A stretch of 64,000 nucleotides of DNA, taken from NCBI GenBank assembly GCA_036924855.1, contig JBAGRP010000001.1, positions 248,001 to 312,000 of the forward strand, read 5' to 3'. This document shows, piece by piece, positions 56,564-64,000 of this stretch. Made by a program: the position numbers and the translations under genes. The stretch's first letter is position 1, and every line of letters starts with the position of its first letter. Under the pieces are notes generated by a model. It ran no database searches and was not told the DNA's origin. It saw nothing but the letters and a program-made list of their open reading frames with translations. The DNA comes from Nitrobacteraceae bacterium AZCC 2146. Its GTDB lineage: Bacteria > Pseudomonadota > Alphaproteobacteria > Rhizobiales > Xanthobacteraceae.

Positions 56564-57406
56564 CTACTGCACCATCTCGGCCGCTTCGATTGTGGCATGC
56601 AGATCGATGTCAATCTGTTCCGGCGCGCGCAGGTGGCGCACCTCGAACGCATCGGGCTGGAAGTTGTATTCGACCAGCCCGACCTCCTTGACGCCAATCC
56701 TCTCCTGCTTTTCGTCGGAGATGATGAAGCTGGTGGAGGGCGCCCAGATGTGGCGGATGCCGCGCCAGGTATAGTCGCGCCGCTGGTGCACGTGGCCGCA
56801 GGCCACCAGCCGCAGATCAACGGAGCCGAGCAGGTCGCCCAGGCGTCGTCGCGCCGGCATCGGAACATAGCGAAAGGCCGTCGCCGCCAATTCGGGGTCG
56901 TCCGGCGAATTCCGGTACAGCGGCTTGTGGACGAACAGCGCCAGCGGCTTGCCATTAAGGCCGGCCAGTTGCGAGGCGAGCCACTCGAACTGCTCGTCCT
57001 CACATGCAAGTCCGGTGTTCATGATCAGGGAATTCAGACCGACGAAGCGCCAGCCCGCGGCGTCGAAGCTCCAGCGGTCCTCGCCGAAAATCGACAGGAA
57101 GGTCTGCCGATTTGCTTCCGAGGCTATTTGCGTGGGCGCCGCGCCGGTTTGGGTCGGGTTGTCGCCGATGTCGTGATTGCCAGGAAGGTAACGGCAGCCA
57201 ATCGGAAGTGCGGCGTGCTGCGCCTTGGCAAATTCGAGCTCGTCGCGACACTCCGGGCCATCGAAGGCGAGATCGCCGCTGTTGATGACAAGATCGGGGC
57301 GCGTCGTATCGATGTAGTCGCTCACCCGATGGAAATTTTCGACAAATTGCGGGTAGCGGGGGCTGAGATGTGAATCGGTAATCTGGGTCAGGCGAAATAC
57401 GGCCAT
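56564..57406 (-). CDS. Metallophosphoesterase (CpdA-like cyclic-nucleotide phosphodiesterase family)
   Basis: 280 residues with the dinuclear metal motifs D-S-H (Asp11, His13), GDLAFD (Asp45), GNHD (Asn77-His78-Asp79), FVHKPLY and CGHVHQ. Class III phosphodiesterases and related phosphoesterases share this pattern; substrate is not evident. A 7-bp gap separates its end from the MDR gene. Confidence 0.9.
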   Translation of the reverse strand: MAVFRLTQITDSHLSPRYPQFVENFHRVSDYIDTTRPDLVINSGDLAFDGPECRDELEFAKAQHAALPIGCRYLPGNHDIGDNPTQTGAAPTQIASEANRQTFLSIFGEDRWSFDAAGWRFVGLNSLIMNTGLACEDEQFEWLASQLAGLNGKPLALFVHKPLYRNSPDDPELAATAFRYVPMPARRRLGDLLGSVDLRLVACGHVHQRRDYTWRGIRHIWAPSTSFIISDEKQERIGVKEVGLVEYNFQPDAFEVRHLRAPEQIDIDLHATIEAAEMVQ

Positions 57407-57520
57407 GTGGGAACTCCCGGCGTCCGGATTATTTTATCCCGGTTTTATGTCGGGCGGATGGCTCGAGGCATTCGATGCGCGCAGCGATGATCGGAGGCGG
57501 TGCCCGCCTGGTGTGGTGGT

Positions 57521-58177
57521 TCAGATCACGCGATAGCGGATCGCATAGTTGTCGTCCGGCGCGCGGTGTTTGTCGTTCGTGCCGGGCGCGGCGCCCTGAT
57601 CGGCCAGGTGCCACGGGCCAAATTCGGCTGATTGGCTCGGGCTCGGCGCCAGCCGCAGCTTGAACTGCAGCGGCGGCTGGCCGGGCAGGTTCAGGATCAC
57701 GACGCGCTGGGCGGTGCGGAATGTCAGCGGCACCGAGCCCCTGAGAATGCTTTCTCCGGTGCGGGTGAAGGTCGGGCCGTCGCTGACTTCGGCCAGCGTC
57801 TGATTGCGGTCGGTGTGCAGTTCGATCTGCGTTGCGCGGGCATTAACCTTCAGGGCGACGGCATCGGGCAGGCGGATTTCAAACTCCACCGCGGGCTTTG
57901 CCGGATTGATGCCGAGATAGCCCAGTGCGGTATGGCGCATGTCGTAGGCGACAAAGGCCAGCAGTCCGAGCACCGTCAGGGTGGCTACGCCATGTCGGAC
58001 GATGTCGCGGGATGAGCGGTATCCAGTGCGGAAATACACCGTGAGCGCAATGGCCACCGCCAGCGCCGCGGCGGCCCCAGCCAACGCCGAGGTCATCAGC
58101 CCGGCCCAGCTATCCGGCTCGTCGGCGGCCATGACGTTCGAGAATATGGCGGTCAGGAAGGCGTCGAGGGCAGCCAT
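57521..58177 (-). CDS. Hypothetical membrane protein
   Basis: 218 residues with two hydrophobic segments near the N-terminus (GLMTSALAGAAAALAVAIALTVYF and TLTVLGLLAFVAYD) followed by a soluble beta-rich region with PVEFE- and PLTFRTAQRVVILNLPG-like sequences. It resembles no family that I can name. The start at 58177 is provisional; earlier in-frame starts (to 58315) include a tandem 18-bp duplication that looks non-coding. Confidence 0.6.
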   Translation of the reverse strand: MAALDAFLTAIFSNVMAADEPDSWAGLMTSALAGAAAALAVAIALTVYFRTGYRSSRDIVRHGVATLTVLGLLAFVAYDMRHTALGYLGINPAKPAVEFEIRLPDAVALKVNARATQIELHTDRNQTLAEVSDGPTFTRTGESILRGSVPLTFRTAQRVVILNLPGQPPLQFKLRLAPSPSQSAEFGPWHLADQGAAPGTNDKHRAPDDNYAIRYRVI

Positions 58178-58180
58178 CGC

Positions 58181-58216
58181 AGGGCTTTCGCGGGTCAGAG
58201 GGCTTTCGCGGGTCAG
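58181..58216. repeat. Tandem 18-bp direct repeat
   Basis: AGGGCTTTCGCGGGTCAG occurs twice back to back, just upstream of the presumed start of the hypothetical membrane protein. Likely slippage duplication. Confidence 0.85.
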
Positions 58217-58368
58217 TGTCCATCGGGTCGATGCGCCCAGGCGAGAGGCATCAGCGATTGGTCGCGTCCGACGCCAGGCCGGTTCAAACGCCGGCCAAAC
58301 AGCCTTAATTGTCACGCGGCGGGGCGGACGCTATAGCGTAGGCCGACGCAGGCAGGAGCGGAATTTCG

Positions 58369-58788
58369 ATGTCGGTTCAAATGGTTTTGCTGCCGGTGTT
58401 CGTGCTGGTTGGACTGGCTTTCGCGCTGCTGTTCGGCATGGCCGGCACACGAACCAGCTCGCTGAAATCCGGCGAGGTCAGGCTCAAGGACGTCGCCTTG
58501 GCGAACAACTGGCCCGGCCGCGCCGCCCAGTTCGGCAATTGCTTTGCCAACCAGTTCGAACTGCCAGTGCTGCTTTATATTCTGATCGCCATCGGGCTGC
58601 CGCTGCGCAAGATCGACCTGGTGCTGGTGCTGTTGTCCTGGGTGTTCGTCATCACCCGCTTTGTCCATGCCGGTATTTTCGTGACCTCCAATAACGTCCA
58701 GCAGCGTTCGCTGGCGTGGTTCGCCGGCGTGATCGTGCTGTTCGCGATGTGGCTGTATTTCGCGCTCGGCATGCTGCTGATCATCTGA
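58369..58788 (+). CDS. MAPEG family membrane protein
   Basis: 139 residues, four hydrophobic segments, matching the MAPEG topology; the pattern RxxxxxNxxE-like (RAAQFGNCFANQFELPVL) and RFVHAGIFVTSNNVQQRS in the third-fourth segment region support it. Members include glutathione S-transferases of the membrane. Not clearly linked to its neighbours. Confidence 0.85.
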   Translation: MSVQMVLLPVFVLVGLAFALLFGMAGTRTSSLKSGEVRLKDVALANNWPGRAAQFGNCFANQFELPVLLYILIAIGLPLRKIDLVLVLLSWVFVITRFVHAGIFVTSNNVQQRSLAWFAGVIVLFAMWLYFALGMLLII

Positions 58789-58827
58789 CGGCGCCACCGC
58801 GCCTGTTCTCTTTGTTGAAAGATTGCC

Positions 58828-60135
58828 ATGACTCCCGCCGCAAGACTCTCCGCCGCGATCGAACTGATCGAGGCCATCGATACCCAGCGCGTTCCAGCGG
58901 CGAAGGCGCTGAAGGAGTGGGGCACGGCGCATCGCTATGCCGGTTCCGGCGATCGCGCGGGCATTTCGGGCCTGGTCTGGGACGTGCTGCGCCGCCGCGC
59001 CTCCAGCGCCTGGATCATGGACAATGATACGCCGCGTGCGCGCGTGCTCGGCATGCTGAAGGCCGAGCGCAACATGGACGTCGATACCATCGCGGCGCTG
59101 TGCGACGGCGGCCGGTTTTCGCCAGCGCCGCTGTCTGATGCTGAGCATGCCGCGCTGTCGTCGCGCACGGTGGCCGATGCCCCCGCGCATATCGCCGGCG
59201 ATTATCCGGAATGGCTCGATGGCCATCTGGCCGCCGTGTTTGGCGATGACCGCGTCGCCGAGGCCACCGCGATGGCCAGCCGCGCGCCGCTGGATCTGCG
59301 CGTCAACACGCTGAAGGCGAAGCGCGAGAAGGTGCTGGGCTCGATTCGGCATCTCGGCGCGGTGGAGACGCCGTGGTCGCCGATGGGGCTGCGGATCGAT
59401 CTCGGCGCTGACGCGCGCAATCCCGGCATCCATGCCGAGGAGGATTTCATCAAGGGCGCCATCGAGGTGCAGGACGAGGGCTCGCAGCTGGCGGCACTGC
59501 TGTCCGGCGCCAAGCCGGGCGAACAGGTGATCGATCTCTGCGCCGGTGCCGGCGGCAAGACTTTGGCGCTGGCGGCGATGATGCAGGGCAAGGGCCGGCT
59601 CATTGCCACCGACCATGACAAGCGCCAGCTGGCACCGATCCATGAGCGGCTGTCGCGCGCGGGCGTGCACAATTGCGATATCCGTACCCCCAAGGGCCCG
59701 GACGACACGCTGGCTGACATCCACGCCTCCGCCGATCTGGTGCTGATCGATGCGCCGTGCACCGGCACCGGCACCTGGCGCCGCAATCCCGACGCCAAGT
59801 GGCGGATGCGGCCCGGCGCGCTCGAGGTCCGGCTCAAGGACCAGGTCGCGGTGCTCGACCGCGCGGTGGATCTGGTCAAACCGGGCGGCCGGATCGCCTA
59901 CATCACCTGTTCGGTGCTGCCGCAGGAGAACAACGAGCAGATCCGCGCTTTCACCGCCCGGCAGCCGGATTTTTCAGTGGTACCGGTGGAGCAGGTCACC
60001 TCGGTGCTGTGGGACAAGGCCGAGGATTTTGCCGCGGCCACGCTGCAAAGTTCCGAAGGCCTGCTGATGACCCCGCGCCGGACGGGAACGGACGGGTTTT
60101 TCGTCTCGGTGATGGCGCGCAAAAAGGCGGGCTAA
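58828..60135 (+). CDS. RsmB/NOP family class I SAM-dependent rRNA (m5C) methyltransferase
   Basis: 435 residues. An N-terminal NusB-like region (about 1-125) is followed by the methyltransferase domain: SAM motif VIDLCAGAGGKTLA, motif IV DAPCTGTGTWRRNPD with a catalytic cysteine, and motif VI TCSVLPQENNEQ with the second cysteine. These are the two cysteines of RNA m5C methyltransferases. Probably modifies 16S rRNA; the exact position is not shown by sequence. Confidence 0.93.
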   Translation: MTPAARLSAAIELIEAIDTQRVPAAKALKEWGTAHRYAGSGDRAGISGLVWDVLRRRASSAWIMDNDTPRARVLGMLKAERNMDVDTIAALCDGGRFSPAPLSDAEHAALSSRTVADAPAHIAGDYPEWLDGHLAAVFGDDRVAEATAMASRAPLDLRVNTLKAKREKVLGSIRHLGAVETPWSPMGLRIDLGADARNPGIHAEEDFIKGAIEVQDEGSQLAALLSGAKPGEQVIDLCAGAGGKTLALAAMMQGKGRLIATDHDKRQLAPIHERLSRAGVHNCDIRTPKGPDDTLADIHASADLVLIDAPCTGTGTWRRNPDAKWRMRPGALEVRLKDQVAVLDRAVDLVKPGGRIAYITCSVLPQENNEQIRAFTARQPDFSVVPVEQVTSVLWDKAEDFAAATLQSSEGLLMTPRRTGTDGFFVSVMARKKAG

Positions 60136-60146
60136 CGCCCATCCCC

Positions 60147-60232
60147 GTCATTGCGAGGAGCCCTTGCGACGAAGCAATCCAGTCTTCGCTTCAGACATTG
60201 GATTGCCGCGTCGCTTCGCTCCTCGCAATGAC
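60147..60232. repeat. Dispersed palindromic repeat, family B copy 3
   Basis: From GTCATTGCGAGGAGCC to GCTCCTCGCAATGAC, with GCAATCCAG and GGATTGC inside. The shortest of three copies; it lacks the inner hairpin of the other two. It lies between the RNA methyltransferase and guaA. Confidence 0.87.
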
Positions 60233-60310
60233 GGGGATAGGGCGGTGCAAGGCTGCCATGAAGGCCTTTTCAGGGTTGCGACGCTGGCGTGAGTCGCGTA
60301 ATTGCTTGCC

Positions 60311-61933
60311 ATGACAGCATCCAGCAAAACCTCCGTCTCCAAGTCCTCCCCCTCAGCGGCTGATCCGTCGCCGCATGTGGCTGCGGAGCATGACAAGATT
60401 CTGATCGTCGATTTCGGCTCCCAGGTGACGCAACTGATCGCGCGCCGGGTGCGCGAGGAGGGCGTCTATTCGGAAATCGTGCCGTTCAACAAGGCCGAAG
60501 CCGCCTTCGCCGAGATGAAGCCGAAGGCCGTGATCCTGTCCGGCGGCCCCGCCTCGGTGCTGGATGACGATGCGCCCTCGGCGCCGCTGTCGATCCTCAA
60601 CGCCGGCGTGCCGGTGCTTGGCATCTGCTACGGCGAGCAGACCATGGCGCAGCAGCTCGGCGGCACGGTGGAAGCCGGCCATCACCGCGAATTCGGCCGC
60701 GCCGCCATCGAGATCACCGACGACTGCGCGCTGTTCGACGGCGTCTGGGAGAAGGGCGGCCAATACGACGTCTGGATGAGCCACGGCGATCGCGTCACCA
60801 AACTGCCGGAAGGTTTTCGCGCGGTGGCGAAAGCGCCGGGCTCGCCGATCTCGGTGATCGCCGACGATGTCCGCAAATTCTATGCGATGCAGTTCCACCC
60901 CGAAGTCGTGCACACGCCCGACGGCGCCAAGCTGATCCGCAATTTCGTCCGCAAGGTTGCAGGGTTGACCGGCGACTGGACCATGCGCGCGTTCCGCGAG
61001 GAAGCGATTGAAAAAATCCGCGCACAGGTCGGCAAGGGCAAGGTGATTTGCGGGTTGTCCGGTGGCGTCGATTCCGCGGTTGCCGCGGTGCTGATCCATG
61101 AAGCGATCGGCGACCAGCTCACTTGCGTGTTCGTCGATCACGGGCTGCTGCGCAAGGACGAGGGCAAGACCGTCGTCGACCTGTTCCGGCATCACTATAA
61201 CATCCCGCTGGTGCATGTTGATGCGTCGAAGCTTTTCCTCGGCGAGCTCGCCGGGGTCAGCGATCCCGAGCTGAAGCGCAAGACCATCGGCAAACTGTTC
61301 ATCGACGTGTTCGATGCGGAAGCCAAGAAGATCGGCGGCGCCGATTTCCTGGCGCAGGGTACGCTGTATCCCGACGTGATCGAGAGCGTGTCGTTCACCG
61401 GCGGTCCGTCGGTGACCATCAAGTCGCATCACAATGTCGGCGGGCTTCCCGATCGCATGAAGATGAAGCTGGTCGAGCCCTTGCGCGAATTGTTCAAGGA
61501 CGAGGTGAGGGTGCTCGGCCGCGAACTCGGCCTGCCCGACATCTTCGTTGGCCGCCATCCGTTCCCCGGGCCAGGGCTTGCGATCCGCTGCCCCGGCGAC
61601 ATCACGCCGGAGAAGCTGGAAATCCTGCGCAACGCCGACGCCGTCTATATCGACCAGATCCGCAAGGCTGGCCTCTACGACAAGATCTGGCAGGCCTTTG
61701 CGGTGCTGCTGCCGGTCAAGACGGTCGGCGTGATGGGCGACGGCCGCACCTACGAGTTCGTCGTCGGCCTCCGCGCCGTGACCTCGACCGACGGCATGAC
61801 CGCCGACTTCTATCCGTTCGAGATGAAATTCCTCGGCGAAACCGCAACCCGCATCATCAACGAGGTCAAGGGCGTCAACCGCGTGGTCTATGACATCACC
61901 AGCAAGCCGCCGGGGACGATCGAGTGGGAGTGA
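60311..61933 (+). CDS. guaA: GMP synthase (glutamine-hydrolysing)
   Basis: 540 residues: a class I glutamine amidotransferase domain (Cys106 in GICYGEQTM, with MQFHPEV for the His/Glu pair), the ATP-pyrophosphatase domain with SGGVDS near residue 250, and a C-terminal dimerisation domain ending GTIEWE. It aminates XMP to GMP, after guaB. The N-terminus has about 28 extra Ser/Pro/Lys-rich residues before the catalytic domain. Alternative starts exist at 60302 and 60311. Confidence 0.98.
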   Translation: MTASSKTSVSKSSPSAADPSPHVAAEHDKILIVDFGSQVTQLIARRVREEGVYSEIVPFNKAEAAFAEMKPKAVILSGGPASVLDDDAPSAPLSILNAGVPVLGICYGEQTMAQQLGGTVEAGHHREFGRAAIEITDDCALFDGVWEKGGQYDVWMSHGDRVTKLPEGFRAVAKAPGSPISVIADDVRKFYAMQFHPEVVHTPDGAKLIRNFVRKVAGLTGDWTMRAFREEAIEKIRAQVGKGKVICGLSGGVDSAVAAVLIHEAIGDQLTCVFVDHGLLRKDEGKTVVDLFRHHYNIPLVHVDASKLFLGELAGVSDPELKRKTIGKLFIDVFDAEAKKIGGADFLAQGTLYPDVIESVSFTGGPSVTIKSHHNVGGLPDRMKMKLVEPLRELFKDEVRVLGRELGLPDIFVGRHPFPGPGLAIRCPGDITPEKLEILRNADAVYIDQIRKAGLYDKIWQAFAVLLPVKTVGVMGDGRTYEFVVGLRAVTSTDGMTADFYPFEMKFLGETATRIINEVKGVNRVVYDITSKPPGTIEWE

Positions 61934-61945
61934 CGGGACTAAACA

Positions 61946-62160
61946 GCTAGTCTTTTGATTAACGCCCCGCTTTCGCAGGCGCATTGACTGGCCTTCCAGC
62001 GAGAATTGATGGGCCCGCTGGACCAAACGATCCATAATTGCATCTGCAATCAGTGGACTATCAAGCCAGTCATGCCATTCACTTACAGCCCGCTGTCCAA
62101 CGATAATAGTCGCGTTAATGTCAATGCGAACATCCAAAATATCAAGCAAGTACTCCTTCG
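61946..62160 (-). pseudogene. Remnant of istB (IS21-family transposition helper ATPase), C-terminal part only
   Basis: The minus-strand frame gives YLLDILDVR, TIIVGQRAVSEWHDWL and ADAIMDRLVQRAHQFSLEGQSM, the C-terminal signature of IstB proteins (typical: TII-S-Q-x-P-V, LADAI-DRL-x-NAH-x-x-x-L-K-G-x-S-M-R). No Walker motifs or N-terminal domain are present and no istA is nearby, so about a quarter of the gene remains. It lies between guaA and the TetR gene. Confidence 0.8.
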
Positions 62161-62174
62161 CGGCCTCGTCTAGG

Positions 62175-62822
62175 CTATCCGCCCGGGTGGTCGTTGCCAC
62201 CGTGCGCGGCGATGAACATGGCGACGGCCGACCGGCAATAGGATTCGATTTCGTTGTCGTCCTCTGCTCTCGCCTGATCGAAGCGTGCGATAATCAGGAG
62301 ATCGGATCCTTTGAAAAGCGCGGCAAACAAGCGGGCGGACCGGAGAGGATCGGGCACGTTCAGAACCGCCTTCGCGTGCAATTGACGCAACAGGGCCTCG
62401 ATTTGGGCGATGACATGGGCGGGGCCGGCTTCGTAATGGAGCTTGCTTAACGACTTTTGATTCGTCTTGTCGGCCATGATCATGGCTTCGACACTGCGGA
62501 CGTCCGGGCTCAACAGCGTGCGAAGCAGGGATGATCCCACCGCCATGAGCTGATCTTCGGCCGAACCGTCGATGCCTTCAACAAGGGCCTGTGGTGCAAA
62601 CTGATGGCAGCGGGCCACGATGGCCGCGCTGAACAGCGCCTCCTTGTTCTCGAAGTGCCGATAGATGCTGAGCTTGGATATCTTCGCTCGCTGGGCGACC
62701 TTGTCCAATGTCGTCGCTTGAAAACCCAATTCCACAAAGAGTTCGCACGCGGCGTCGGCTATCGTTTGGCCAAGCGCCTGGTTGGCGGGCCGGCCGCGCC
62801 GACCTTGACTATTTTCGGTCAC
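62175..62822 (-). CDS. TetR/AcrR family transcriptional regulator
   Basis: 215 residues. The N-terminal HTH (ACELFVELGFQATTLDKVAQRAKISKLSIYRHFENKEALF) is typical; the C-terminal domain is of the TetR_C type with ending AVAMFIAAHGG. The start codon is GTG at 62822. It is divergent from the FAD oxidoreductase gene, with a dyad in the shared promoter region, so it probably controls that gene. The istB remnant lies directly after its stop. Confidence 0.9.
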   Translation of the reverse strand: MTENSQGRRGRPANQALGQTIADAACELFVELGFQATTLDKVAQRAKISKLSIYRHFENKEALFSAAIVARCHQFAPQALVEGIDGSAEDQLMAVGSSLLRTLLSPDVRSVEAMIMADKTNQKSLSKLHYEAGPAHVIAQIEALLRQLHAKAVLNVPDPLRSARLFAALFKGSDLLIIARFDQARAEDDNEIESYCRSAVAMFIAAHGGNDHPGG

Positions 62823-62836
62823 GATAATTCCAGTAC

Positions 62837-62866
62837 TTGACAGTATTCTAATTCTTGCATTACGAT
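62837..62866 (+). promoter_or_regulatory. Candidate promoter for the FAD oxidoreductase, with dyad
   Basis: TTGACA (62837-62842) and TACGAT (62861-62866) are 18 bp apart. An imperfect palindrome ATTAC-GATACCAT-GTAAT (62859-62876) covers the -10 element, a suitable place for TetR repression. On the other strand TAGAAT (62845-62850) may serve tetR. A wider dyad CTTGCA (62854-62859) and TGCAAG (62886-62891) surrounds it. Confidence 0.5.
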
Positions 62867-63072
62867 ACCATGTAATATCTTAATGTGCAAGCCAACGGGT
62901 AGGTTTTCAACCTTGTCCTCCAAATCAAATTTCACCGGGCCGCCCGGCGATATCGAATGCGGCATTGTCCGGCCGGTCAACACAGTGATGGACGACTTTC
63001 TCGTCGATGCCGAAACCCTGCTCGCGCTGCCCGTCTCGAGCGCGTCGCCGACTAAAACACAAGGTGACTTCG

Positions 63073-64000
63073 ATGCAACGACGAGCCCTGCTGAAGTTGG
63101 CCGCGCTTTCCACCATCGGCCTCGCCCGCGCCCAGGCCGCCGCCAAGCCCAGCCCATCCCCCACCATCCACAACACGGAGCCCATCACCATGGATGACGT
63201 CATCATCATCGGCGGCAGCTTTGCCGGTCTCGCCGGCGCCCTGCAGCTCGGCCGTGCCCGCCGCAAGGTCACCGTTCTCGATACCGGCCTGCCGCGCAAC
63301 CGCTTCGCCGGCCACTCGCATGGTCTGCTCGGCCACGATCACAAGCCGCCGCTGGACATCCTGGCCGAGGCGCGGCAGCAGCTGGCGCGTTATCCCACGA
63401 TCAAGCTGGTCAATGCCCGGGCCGACAGCGTCTCCGGCGCCATCGACGATTTCAACGTCTTCACTTCCGATGGCCAAAGCCTTAGGACGCGCCGCCTGAT
63501 CCTGAGCTATGGCGTCGCCGACCAGATGCCTGATATTCCGGGCTTTGCCGAAGGCTGGGGCACCTCCATCGTGCCCTGCCCCTATTGCGACGGCTTTGAA
63601 GTCGCCGGCCAGCATTGGGGCCTCGTCTGGTCCGGCCCGCAGTCGCACAATTATGTCAGGCTGTACCACGACTGGACCGACACGTTGACGCTCTTCGCCG
63701 ATGGTCACGACATTCCGCCCGATATCCGGGCCGATCTGGCGCGCCGCAGCATACCTGTCATCGACGGCCGGATCATCGAGATCGCCCATAACGGGGGCCA
63801 TACCGCCACCGTCAATCTCGATAACCGCCGCAATGTCGCGGTCGACATCCTGTTCGCCCATCCGCGCAACAAGCCGTCCGCAAGACTGCATGAATCACTT
63901 GGCCTCGCCACGGTCGATACGCCCTTGGGCATCGCCCTCAAGGTGGACGAGCGCCGCGAAACCAGCATGCCCGGCATCTACGCCGCCGGCGACCTCGCCA
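63073..64000 (+). CDS. NAD(P)/FAD-dependent oxidoreductase with Tat-like leader (partial at right edge)
   Basis: A thioredoxin-reductase-like flavoprotein. The FAD motif VIIIGGSFAGLAGALQLGRA follows a leader; a CPYC redox pair (Cys169 and Cys172 from the first ATG) and PGIYAAGDLA near the right edge are typical. The leader QRRALLKLAALSTIGLARAQA has RR-x-L-L-K and an AQA end, like a Tat signal. AAGGTGA precedes the ATG at 63073; the alternative ATG at 63190, directly before the dinucleotide fold, has GGAG at longer spacing. It is divergent from the TetR gene and runs past the window end. Confidence 0.88.
   Translation, partial: MQRRALLKLAALSTIGLARAQAAAKPSPSPTIHNTEPITMDDVIIIGGSFAGLAGALQLGRARRKVTVLDTGLPRNRFAGHSHGLLGHDHKPPLDILAEARQQLARYPTIKLVNARADSVSGAIDDFNVFTSDGQSLRTRRLILSYGVADQMPDIPGFAEGWGTSIVPCPYCDGFEVAGQHWGLVWSGPQSHNYVRLYHDWTDTLTLFADGHDIPPDIRADLARRSIPVIDGRIIEIAHNGGHTATVNLDNRRNVAVDILFAHPRNKPSARLHESLGLATVDTPLGIALKVDERRETSMPGIYAAGDLA

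Noticed and set aside
60353..61945. Long minus-strand open frame opposite guaA
   Set aside because: A GC-rich antisense shadow; only its first part (62160 to about 61946) has real similarity, to IstB.
62883..63197. Open frame of 104 codons upstream of the FAD oxidoreductase
   Set aside because: It overlaps the promoter/operator region and the leader of the real gene in another frame, has no clear ribosome binding site and no recognisable family; it is more likely chance.

Overview
The window is GC-rich chromosomal DNA of an alphaproteobacterium, most likely of the Bradyrhizobium/Rhodopseudomonas group (Nitrobacteraceae). This rests on protein character (many CoA-dependent catabolic enzymes, TRAP-TAXI, MAPEG and form II CoxL-like proteins) and on dispersed palindromic repeats of the GTCATTCCGGG and GTCATTGCGAG types that are common in that group. 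The assignment is inference; no rRNA or tRNA gene was found to confirm it.

Region 1 (1-8504) is a sugar-acid utilisation locus: a DHRS6-like SDR (cut by the left edge) and an IlvD/Edd-type aldonate dehydratase on the minus strand, divergent from a sugar ABC transporter (ATPase, Tat-exported binding protein, two permeases) and a DenD-like NAD-dependent dehydrogenase. Region 2 (8668-17712) is a plus-strand carboxylic-acid catabolic run: SCPx-type thiolase, AMP-forming acyl-CoA synthetase, CaiB/BaiF CoA-transferase, acyl-CoA dehydrogenase, a cysteine-less thiolase paired with a DUF35 protein, and an ADP-forming acyl-CoA synthetase. An intact ISAs1-type insertion sequence with a 10-bp target duplication (18005-19208) follows.

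Region 3 (19227-28187) holds a TRAP-TAXI transporter, a 73-residue biotin carrier, an IclR regulator and a carboxyltransferase subunit without a biotin carboxylase, then a ketoacyl synthase and an MFS carrier. Region 4 (28259-39326) is fatty-acid and valine catabolism: thiolase, enoyl-CoA hydratase, a TetR regulator with matching ATCATATGAT palindromes, then mmsA, isobutyryl-CoA dehydrogenase, 3-hydroxyisobutyryl-CoA hydrolase, mmsB, acyl-CoA synthetase, MaoC hydratase and SDR.

Region 5 (39363-49633) holds a TIGR03862 flavoprotein, a D-threonine-aldolase-like enzyme, a Uup-like ABC-F protein, a DUF188 protein, a hot-dog protein, an 811-bp non-coding mosaic, a lone form II CoxL-like molybdoprotein and a Ppx/GppA gene split by a frameshift. 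Region 6 (49712-61933) is mostly housekeeping: rlmE, guaB, an RsmB/NOP-type rRNA methyltransferase and guaA, with an MFS pump, a metallophosphoesterase, a MAPEG protein and small unknowns. It is interrupted by an AT-rich orphan gene beside an antitoxin-like fragment. The right edge has an istB remnant of an IS21 element, a TetR regulator and a divergent FAD oxidoreductase with a Tat-like leader, cut by the window end.

No CRISPR array, prophage, rRNA or tRNA was seen. The most unusual items are the cysteine-less thiolase/DUF35 pair, the split carboxylase, the orphan gene at an antitoxin scar, the Tat-leader flavoprotein and the frameshifted Ppx/GppA.
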